Assembly (NCBI GenBank): GCA_964562425.1
Contig: CAZLTJ010000006.1
Location: forward strand, 1 to 48,724
Length of the DNA stretch: 48,724 bases
Source: JAUWMV01 sp964562425
GTDB taxonomy: Bacteria > UBP14 > UBA6098 > B30-G16
Direction of reading: 5' to 3'
The translations under genes were made by a program, and so were the position numbers. The notes beneath the pieces are model-generated. The model saw nothing but the letters and a program-made list of their open reading frames with translations, searched no databases and was not told the DNA's origin. Within the stretch, counting starts at the first letter, position 1, and the number at the start of each line of letters is the position of its first letter. Below are positions 42,487 to 48,724 of this stretch, piece after piece.

Positions 42487-43554
42487 ATGTTTAAGATTTT
42501 AGCAATAAATCCAGGTTCTACATCTACTAAAGTGGCACTCTATGAAGACGAAACTCCGATATTTGTTGAATCTATTAAACATCCTCCGGAAGAACTGTCA
42601 AAATTTTCTGAGACTTACGATCAATATCATTTTCGAGCAAGTACAATTCGAGAGGTTTTAGAGAAGCATAATATAGATATCTCCACTCTTTCCGCAATAG
42701 TTGGAAGAGGAGGTCCATTTAAACCTCTTGTCTCAGGGACATATTATGTAAACGAAGCAATGAAAGAAGATGTCAAAAACGGACGATTTCAAGCGGATCA
42801 CATAAGTAATATTGGATGCCTTCTTGCTGCTGAGATCGCAGAAAGCGTTAATGTACCAGCATTCATTGTGGATCCAGTTAGTGTCGATGAGTTTCACGAT
42901 TTAGCAAGAGTATCTGGTCATCCGGATATAGCTCGAATAAGCTTAGCACATGCTCTTAATATAAAAATGGTGGGTAAAAAGTTTGCGAAGCAGATTAGAA
43001 GACCGTATGAGGATATGAATTTAGTTATTGCTCATCTTGGAGGTGGAATTTCGATTACATCGCATTTAAAAGGCAAAATGATCGATGCAAATAATGCCAA
43101 CGACGAAGGTCCTTTTTCTCCTCAACGATGTGGAACATTACCAATTACGGGTCTTGCTAATCATTGTTTTTCGGGAAAGCATAACTCGAAAGAAATCAAG
43201 AAACAATTGATTAAAGCAGGTGGTTTGATAGCTTATCTCGGAACAGATAATGTAGAAGAAATAGAAGAGAGAATAAAAATGGGAGATGATGAAGCGGAAT
43301 TCTATATTAATGCAATGGGATACCAAATATCAAAATACATAGGTGCTTATGCAACAGTTTTAGCTGGAGATGTGGATGCCATACTTCTTACAGGTGGGTT
43401 AGCTAATAACAAGTACCTTATGAACTTGATAAAAAACCAAGTAAAATGGATTGCACCGGTTTATGTTTTTCCGGGTGAAGATGAAATGGAGGGCCTTGCA
43501 TTGGGTGCATTAAGGGTTTTAAGAGATGAAGAAGAACCCAAAGAATATATATAA
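42487..43554 (+). CDS. buk: Butyrate kinase
   Basis: Butyrate kinase makes ATP from butyryl phosphate, or uses branched-chain acyl phosphates, in fermentations. The acetokinase-family opening FKILAINPGSTSTKVALYE is present. GRGGPFKPLVSGTYYVN and NLVIAHLGGGISIT separate it from acetate kinase. LLTGGLANNK and YVFPGEDEMEGLALGALR complete the C-terminus. Length is 355 aa, as for Buk (acetate kinase is about 400). AAAGGAGGAG precedes the ATG. The phosphotransbutyrylase gene that usually accompanies buk is not adjacent. Confidence 0.95.
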   Translation: MFKILAINPGSTSTKVALYEDETPIFVESIKHPPEELSKFSETYDQYHFRASTIREVLEKHNIDISTLSAIVGRGGPFKPLVSGTYYVNEAMKEDVKNGRFQADHISNIGCLLAAEIAESVNVPAFIVDPVSVDEFHDLARVSGHPDIARISLAHALNIKMVGKKFAKQIRRPYEDMNLVIAHLGGGISITSHLKGKMIDANNANDEGPFSPQRCGTLPITGLANHCFSGKHNSKEIKKQLIKAGGLIAYLGTDNVEEIEERIKMGDDEAEFYINAMGYQISKYIGAYATVLAGDVDAILLTGGLANNKYLMNLIKNQVKWIAPVYVFPGEDEMEGLALGALRVLRDEEEPKEYI

Positions 43555-43572
43555 TATTACATTATAAATAAC

Positions 43573-43584
43573 TGATTATAATCA
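43573..43584. promoter_or_regulatory. Perfect 12-bp palindrome, FNR/CRP-like, upstream of ppdK
   Basis: TGATTATAATCA is a perfect palindrome with half-sites TGAT and ATCA separated by 4 bp. That is the core of the FNR consensus TTGAT-N4-ATCAA, missing the outermost base on each side. It lies in the 123-bp gap between buk and ppdK, about 95 bp before the ATG. Regulation by a CRP/FNR-family protein is inference. Confidence 0.35.
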
Positions 43585-43597
43585 CAAGTTTTATTGA

Positions 43598-43627
43598 TTG
43601 TATAAAATATCCACTGATAGTTATACT
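43598..43627 (+). promoter_or_regulatory. Possible promoter of ppdK
   Basis: TTGTAT (43598-43603) and TATACT (43622-43627) are separated by 18 bp, just downstream of the palindrome. Both matches are moderate. Confidence 0.3.
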
Positions 43628-43677
43628 TTCAGTTCAAAAATATTTCATAATATAGAAGACGATTCAGGAGGTTAATG

Positions 43678-46479
43678 ATGAAGTATGTCTATTTCTTTTC
43701 GAAGGAGCATGCAGATGGCTCAACACAGATGAAAGATATTCTTGGCGGAAAAGGAGCGAATCTTGCGGAAATGAGTAAAATAGGACTGTCTGTTCCACCC
43801 GGTTTTACTATTTCAGCAGAAGTTTGTGCTTATTATTACAAAAATAATATGACGTATCCACTAGAACTGAAGGGACAGGTAACCAATGCCTTAAGAATGC
43901 TTGAAGAACTTCGCGGACGTAAATTAGGCGATCCTAAGGAACCTTTATTAGTTTCCGTTAGATCTGGATCTGCAGTTTCTATGCCTGGGATGATGGATAC
44001 GATTCTAAATCTCGGACTCAATGATGAAAGTGTTCAGGGACTTGCAGAAGAGAGTGGAAATCCAAGGTTTGCATGGGATGCCTATCGCCGTCTCATACAG
44101 ATGTTTGGTGAAGTAGTTTTGGAATTTCCTCATCATGAATTTGAACATGCCATGGAAGAGGTTAAGCGTGAATTTGGAAAAAAAGTGGAGATAAAAGATG
44201 TTGAAGATATGAGGCAAGAACAGCTTAATAAATTAGTTCCTGATACAGCGTTGGATTTAGAAGCGTTAAAATCGCTTATATTTAAATTTGGAGAAATTTA
44301 TTCGAAATATGGAAAAATATTCCCACAAGATGTTGATGAGCAACTTTGGTTGTCCATAAATGCTGTTTTTGGTTCTTGGAATAATGCGAGGGCAATTAAA
44401 TATCGTGCAATAAATGAGATAACTGGTCTTCTGGGCACTGCGGTAAATATACAAACCATGGTTTTTGGCAACCTGGGAGATGATTCTGGAACAGGTGTGG
44501 GTTTCACAAGGAATCCTTCCACAGGAGAAAACAAACTTTACGGTGAATATTTGCTTAATGCACAAGGAGAAGATGTTGTTGCGGGAATCCGAACACCAAA
44601 GCCGATTGCAGATTTAGAAAATGAGATATCTAATGTGCTTAAAGAACTCTTGGGAATTAAGGATATTTTAGAAAACCACTATACAGATGTTCAGGACTTT
44701 GAATTTACAATAGAACGTGGGAAATTATGGATGCTTCAAACTCGAACAGGAAAACGAACTGCTCAAGCTGCTGTTAAAATTGCTGTGGATATGGTTAATG
44801 AGAAACTTATCGATAGGGAAACTGCAATTTTGAGAATACCACCAAAGTCATTAGATCAACTTCTTCATCCTATGTTCGATCCTATTGCAGAATCTAAAGT
44901 CACTGTTATCGCAAGTGGTCTTCCAGCTTCACCTGGATCCGCCACTGGAAAGGTTGTATTCACAGCTGATGAAGCAGAAGAATGGAATGAGAGTGGAGAA
45001 AAAGTAATTCTTGTGAGACTTGAGACATCCCCAGAGGATATCGGCGGTATGAATGTAGCTCAAGGAATTTTGACCGCACGCGGTGGAATGACATCTCATG
45101 CTGCTGTGGTTGCGAGAGGTATGGGAACACCATGTGTTGCAGGTGCTGGTGAAATTGAAATAGATTATAACAAGAAGGAATTCATCGTTGGTGAAACAGA
45201 AGTTAAACAAGGAGATTTCATTTCGATAAACGGAGCAAAGGGAACCGTTTATTTGGGACAACTCCCTACGGTAGAGGCTGAACTTGCTGGAGATTTTAGA
45301 ATAATTATGGAGTGGGCAGACGAGTTCCGAAAGATTGGTGTTCGAACTAATGCCGACACACCACATGACACTGAAGTAGCTATTAATTTTGGTGCAGAAG
45401 GTATAGGTTTAACTCGTACTGAGCATATGTTTTTCGAGGGAAACAGAATAGTATCTTTTAGAAAACTAATTCTCGTTGCGGAAGAAGTTAAGAACCTTAA
45501 AATGCGTCTTGACGGGCTCGAAAGGGATAGCGAGGAATATGAAGCAATTGCCAAGAAGCTTAAAACTCCGGAAACACAATATAAGGAAGCTTTGGATGAA
45601 CTCTTACCGTTGCAACGTAATGATTTTATTGGGATTTTTAGAGCTCTAAAGGGTCTACCGGGAACAATAAGGCTACTCGACCCACCATTGCATGAATTCT
45701 TGCCACACGATTTGAAAGGTCAGCAGGAGATGGCTGATGCTATGAATGTGCCATTTGAAAAGATCAAACGAACTGTTGAATCCCTTCATGAGTTTAATCC
45801 AATGTTAGGTCATCGAGGTTGCCGGTTAGGGTTGACTTATCCAGAAGTCTCGGAAATACAGGTAAGAGCGATCCTTGAAGCTGCATTAATTGTCAAGAAC
45901 GAGGGTATCGAAGTTCGACCGCAAATCATGGTTCCTTTAGCAGGTCACTGGAAAGAACTTCAGCTTAGCAGAGAATTAATAGAGAGAGTCGCAAAGCATA
46001 TTTTTGAGGAAAGGAATGATAGAATCGATTTCTTAATTGGAACGATGATAGAAGTGCCAAGGGGTGCTATAACTGCAGATGAAGTGGCAAGATATGCTGA
46101 CTTTTTCTCATTTGGAACAAACGACTTAACTCAAATGGGTGCTGGATTCTCAAGAGATGATGCTGCAAAATTCCTTCCTGAATATGTGCGATTAGGAATT
46201 TATGATAATGATCCTTTCCAGGTTTTAGACCAAATCGGAATTGGAAGAATGATGTTGCTGACAGTAAAATACGGTCGTCGAGTAAATCCGAGTATAAAGT
46301 TGGGCATATGTGGCGAACATGGAGGTGATCCACGATCGGTTATGTTCTGCCACCGAATCGGTTTGAATTATGTGAGTTGTTCTCCGTATAGAGTACCAAT
46401 TGCCCGACTTGCAGCTGCTCAAGCTGCGTTAAAATTCGGTGAACCTGGTGATTTGATTAAAGAGGGTGAATTGTGGTAA
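43678..46479 (+). CDS. ppdK: Pyruvate, phosphate dikinase
   Basis: PPDK interconverts pyruvate, ATP and phosphate with phosphoenolpyruvate, AMP and pyrophosphate. The N-terminal nucleotide domain opens with ILGGKGANLAEM. The phosphohistidine domain has GGMTSHAAVVARGMGTPCV with catalytic His474. The C-terminal barrel has GEHGGDPRSV and YVSCSPYRVPIARLAAAQA with Cys901. Length is 933 aa, against about 875-880 usually. A charged, helical insert of roughly 35 residues sits at about 601-638, between the barrel start and LLPLQRNDFIGIF. AGGAGG at 43666-43671 fits the second of two adjacent ATGs (43678) better than 43675. It is followed by a strong terminator. Confidence 0.96.
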   Translation: MKYVYFFSKEHADGSTQMKDILGGKGANLAEMSKIGLSVPPGFTISAEVCAYYYKNNMTYPLELKGQVTNALRMLEELRGRKLGDPKEPLLVSVRSGSAVSMPGMMDTILNLGLNDESVQGLAEESGNPRFAWDAYRRLIQMFGEVVLEFPHHEFEHAMEEVKREFGKKVEIKDVEDMRQEQLNKLVPDTALDLEALKSLIFKFGEIYSKYGKIFPQDVDEQLWLSINAVFGSWNNARAIKYRAINEITGLLGTAVNIQTMVFGNLGDDSGTGVGFTRNPSTGENKLYGEYLLNAQGEDVVAGIRTPKPIADLENEISNVLKELLGIKDILENHYTDVQDFEFTIERGKLWMLQTRTGKRTAQAAVKIAVDMVNEKLIDRETAILRIPPKSLDQLLHPMFDPIAESKVTVIASGLPASPGSATGKVVFTADEAEEWNESGEKVILVRLETSPEDIGGMNVAQGILTARGGMTSHAAVVARGMGTPCVAGAGEIEIDYNKKEFIVGETEVKQGDFISINGAKGTVYLGQLPTVEAELAGDFRIIMEWADEFRKIGVRTNADTPHDTEVAINFGAEGIGLTRTEHMFFEGNRIVSFRKLILVAEEVKNLKMRLDGLERDSEEYEAIAKKLKTPETQYKEALDELLPLQRNDFIGIFRALKGLPGTIRLLDPPLHEFLPHDLKGQQEMADAMNVPFEKIKRTVESLHEFNPMLGHRGCRLGLTYPEVSEIQVRAILEAALIVKNEGIEVRPQIMVPLAGHWKELQLSRELIERVAKHIFEERNDRIDFLIGTMIEVPRGAITADEVARYADFFSFGTNDLTQMGAGFSRDDAAKFLPEYVRLGIYDNDPFQVLDQIGIGRMMLLTVKYGRRVNPSIKLGICGEHGGDPRSVMFCHRIGLNYVSCSPYRVPIARLAAAQAALKFGEPGDLIKEGELW

Positions 46480-46502
46480 ACTGTTAAACTACTTATTTTA
46501 GA

Positions 46503-46529
46503 CCCTCCTTGTTCCAGAGGAGGGTTTTT
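46503..46529 (+). terminator. Intrinsic terminator after ppdK
   Basis: CCCTCCT (46503-46509) pairs perfectly with AGGAGGG (46518-46524) across an 8-nt loop, followed by five T (46525-46529). It lies 24 nt after the ppdK stop. Confidence 0.92.
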
Positions 46530-46619
46530 CAAAATTGTAAATACAGAAAGATGCTCTGTATTATAAATTAATCTTAAATGAGTAAGTGAATAGATTTGGA
46601 TAAGTATTTTGTATAATTC

Positions 46620-48059
46620 TTATTTCAGATATACAATTCGTTTTGTAATGATTCTGTTTTCAGTAATCATTCTTACAAGATATACCCCACTGTTGGTGGA
46701 TTTGTCTGGTTGCCAAATGTATGAAAAACTCTCGTTATTAGCGTCAGTATAAGAACTCTTTTTGAGACTTGCTCCTATAGATTCTCCGCGCAAATTAACA
46801 ATCTCTATTGTTACACCTGCAGTTGCAGAAATTATACAGTAACTGTTAAAAGGATTGGGGTAAATTGTTAAAGATATGTTATCTATTTTTTGAGTTTCTT
46901 GTTCAACAATGCCATTACTTCCTATTTTAATGAGATACACATATCTGGATTCAGATATTGTAGTGTATCCAGTTATAATATAACCACAATCAATCGAGGA
47001 TTGTATCACCGAATATCCCTCATCCCAACCATTTCCACCGTATGTTCTTGTCCATAAAGTTTCACCCCATTCATCGGTTTTTATTACATATAAGTCGCGA
47101 GGACCTAATCCAAAAGATTTAGTCATACCAACAAGTACATACCGGTTATCTATGGTCTGCACAACCGATCTTGCTTTTTCTCTGTGGATGCCACCATAAG
47201 TTCGAGTCCAGAAGGTATCTCCCAACGAGTCAGTCTTGATTAAATAGACATTAGTATCTACAGAATCGAATGAACAACTATATCCTGCGATAATATATCC
47301 ATCATCGAAAGTTTGGTGAACTGATTGACCTACGTCCATGTTACTTCCACCGTAAGTGCGTGTCCATATTGTATCACCGAACGAGTCTATCTTTAAAAGA
47401 TAGACATCGTAATCACCTGCCCCAAAAGAACTTGTATGTCCTGCAATAATAAAATCACCATCCGGTGTTACACAAATCGAAGTACTACCGTCAGGTTCTA
47501 ATCCTCCGTATGTCCGTGTCCATATTGTATCTCCCAAAGAATCAGTCTTAATTAAATAGACATCGTAATCACCTGCACCAAAGGATGTTGTCTGACCAAC
47601 AATTATAAATCCATTATCTGGTGTTTGAGCTATGTCATATCCAAAGTCGAAGTAAACTCCGCCGTATGTTTGTGTCCATAGAGTTTCGCCAAAAGCATCA
47701 GTTCGGATTAATAGGACTTTAAACGTGGACAGGTATACTCCTGTGAAACCTACCACTGCGAATCCGCTATCGGATGTTTGAACGGCGTCACAACCTACAT
47801 CAGTATTATGTTCGCCATAAGAGCGAGTCCAGAGAGTTTCACCTCGAGAGTCGGTTCTAATTAAATAGACATTATCATTGAATGGACTTGTTCCGGATGA
47901 ACTTTCACTTCCTGTGATAAAATAACCGTTGTCATAAGTTTGAATAACAGAGTAGGCTTGGTCGTCTCCACTTATTCCACCGTAAGTCTTAACCCAATCG
48001 GCGTGAGAATAGAAGGTCAGGATAATCAAAATCGAAACAATAAGGATTTTGAATCTCAT
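46620..48059 (-). CDS. Secreted seven-repeat beta-propeller protein with C-terminal sorting domain
   Basis: After a signal peptide (MRFKILIVSILIILTFYSHA), seven repeats of about 52 residues follow. Each starts TYGG or similar, then a D.G.SV.QT.DNGYII.G segment, then VYLIKTDS.GDT.WTR. Seven units fit one complete seven-bladed propeller. The last 85 residues open with LTIYPNPFNSYCIISA and contain VNLRGE and NSGVYLVRM, as in type A sorting domains of type IX secretion. Length is 479 aa from the ATG at 48059, which has GGAAGAAG upstream; an earlier ATG at 48074 has none. Function is unknown; such proteins are common in candidate phyla with sorting domains. Confidence 0.85.
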   Translation of the reverse strand: MRFKILIVSILIILTFYSHADWVKTYGGISGDDQAYSVIQTYDNGYFITGSESSSGTSPFNDNVYLIRTDSRGETLWTRSYGEHNTDVGCDAVQTSDSGFAVVGFTGVYLSTFKVLLIRTDAFGETLWTQTYGGVYFDFGYDIAQTPDNGFIIVGQTTSFGAGDYDVYLIKTDSLGDTIWTRTYGGLEPDGSTSICVTPDGDFIIAGHTSSFGAGDYDVYLLKIDSFGDTIWTRTYGGSNMDVGQSVHQTFDDGYIIAGYSCSFDSVDTNVYLIKTDSLGDTFWTRTYGGIHREKARSVVQTIDNRYVLVGMTKSFGLGPRDLYVIKTDEWGETLWTRTYGGNGWDEGYSVIQSSIDCGYIITGYTTISESRYVYLIKIGSNGIVEQETQKIDNISLTIYPNPFNSYCIISATAGVTIEIVNLRGESIGASLKKSSYTDANNESFSYIWQPDKSTNSGVYLVRMITENRIITKRIVYLK

Positions 48060-48074
48060 TTTATCTTCTTCCAT

Positions 48075-48540
48075 AAAAATTGAAATGGTTTAATTAAAGA
48101 AATATATATTAGATTTTTAATTTACATTTAAAATTATTAATTTTTTAAAATATTTTTTTTATAATTCAGCTGAGTTTGCTTAAATTATAAGGTTATGCAA
48201 TCCCACCTTCAAATCTATATTGCAATAGAAATATTACCTATAATAGCTATTAGCAAATTATTAAAATCGTAAGCTATACTATCGGTCATAATTCACAGAG
48301 ATTCAAGGTATTCAGATTTCTGAAGTGCTTTCTTAGATTCTTAAATAAAGTGATATCGATGACAATTCACTGGAAATGAAGGATTTCATTGTTCATATCA
48401 TGTTCTTAATTACTTTTGTTTCTATAAATCGAACTTCTTTTGGAATTATAAGTTACTTTTATGTATGATATGAAAATTCTTGCTTATCACAAATAGCTTT
48501 GAGTGCTAAATTAGAGATTCGAAAAAAACTCTACTTTTTT
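48075..48540. other. Intergenic region, A+T-rich, no gene seen
   Basis: This 466-bp stretch between divergent genes holds no convincing frame, RNA or long repeat. It contains a small palindrome TTCAGATTTCTGAA (48311-48324) and must carry promoters for both neighbours, but none stands out. Confidence 0.6.
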
Positions 48541-48552
48541 GGAGGAATTCTT

Positions 48553-48724
48553 ATGAAATGTGCATATTGCAAGGAAAAAGCCTGTTATCAAGGTAAAGAT
48601 TGTGCATCTCTTAGAGAGGATGTGGAGAATATTTTGAGTGATGATGAAATCAAAATAATGCGTATCGCAGCACATATCGAAAGCAGCGGTTACATGAAAC
48701 TTACCAGAATAGAGGAAGTTATCA
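48553..48724 (+). CDS. Cys-rich DUF1847-like protein (N-terminal part, cut by window end)
   Basis: The 57 codons visible begin MKCAYCKEKACYQGKDCASL, with a CxxC-x4-C-x5-C arrangement typical of the metal-binding-like N-terminus of DUF1847 proteins. GGAGGAATTCTT directly precedes the ATG, so the start is firm. The protein continues past the window. The family's function is not known to me. Confidence 0.75.
   Translation, partial: MKCAYCKEKACYQGKDCASLREDVENILSDDEIKIMRIAAHIESSGYMKLTRIEEVI

Noticed and set aside
46618..48074. Tandem repeats in the propeller gene as a possible CRISPR-like or satellite array
   Set aside because: The periodicity is about 156 bp, in frame, and encodes an imperfect protein repeat.
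48311..48383. Short palindromes (TTCAGATTTCTGAA and GAAAT...ATTTC) in the last intergenic region
   Set aside because: They are too short and lack T runs or spacing that would suggest an RNA gene, terminator or operator.
41296..48463. The 13-mer AAGTTACTTTTAT occurring near 41297 and 48451
   Set aside because: Two copies of an A+T-rich 13-mer in about 49 kb, with unrelated flanks, can arise by chance.

Overview
The window is an A+T-rich bacterial chromosome segment, tightly packed and free of insertion sequences, phage genes or CRISPR arrays. Several features point to an uncultured lineage of the FCB group or a neighbouring candidate phylum (WOR-3/Stahlbacteria, TA06 or Cloacimonadota are the best guesses). 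There are two gingipain-family (C25) proteases, C-terminal 'NPFN...G.I.V...GR...SG.Y.VR' sorting-type domains on two secreted proteins, and a PorV/PorQ-type outer-membrane protein. The cell division cluster encodes an enzyme set with a meso-diaminopimelate-type MurE. Most genes have good Shine-Dalgarno sequences, and TTG starts are frequent. The phylum assignment is inference. A run of 10 N at 38561-38570 indicates an assembled draft or metagenomic genome.

Layout. (1) 1-600, minus: clpP, cut by the window edge. (2) 742-18104, plus: a nearly complete division and cell wall (dcw) cluster, mraZ-rsmH-ftsL-ftsI-murE-murF-mraY-murD-ftsW-murG-murC-murB-ftsQ-ftsA-ftsZ. It has a sigma70-type promoter and an MraZ-type operator in front, many 4-8 nt gene overlaps, and no ddl. 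(3) 18247-24407, minus: a secreted C25 protease, comF, lgt and a lipoate ligase. (4) 24531-35084, plus: uppP, an MsbA-like ABC exporter, two glycosyltransferases flanking a PorV-like protein, and a 1503-residue C25 protease with a beta-propeller and a sorting domain. This looks like a surface glycan and secretion locus. (5) 35098-38310, plus: carbamate kinase, an MreD-like protein, a deoxyhypusine-synthase-like protein and a class-I amidotransferase-like hydrolase, in a compact operon of unclear purpose. (6) 38404-41033, minus: an NYN-domain protein coupled to an unrecognised membrane protein. (7) 41092-41175, plus: tRNA-Leu(GAG) with its own promoter. (8) 41380-42396, minus: a PP-loop tRNA-modification-type protein with an NFACT-R-like segment. 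(9) 42487-46479, plus: butyrate kinase and pyruvate phosphate dikinase, ended by a clear intrinsic terminator. (10) 46620-48059, minus: a secreted seven-repeat propeller with a sorting domain. (11) 48553 to the end, plus: start of a Cys-rich DUF1847-like protein.

Together the dcw genes make lipid II (MurB-F, MraY, MurG), polymerise and cross-link it at the septum (FtsW, FtsI) and build the divisome (FtsL, FtsQ, FtsA, FtsZ). UppP recycles the undecaprenyl carrier. Lgt, the C25 proteases, the PorV-like protein and the propeller protein belong to envelope biogenesis and secretion. Buk, ArcC and PPDK are phosphotransfer enzymes consistent with fermentative, anaerobic energy metabolism. The observations most worth checking are an Asn in place of the catalytic Asp in ClpP, a 34-codon basic micro-ORF coupled to ftsZ, a probable ATT start codon in the amidotransferase gene, and the two uncharacterised operons at 35-41 kb.
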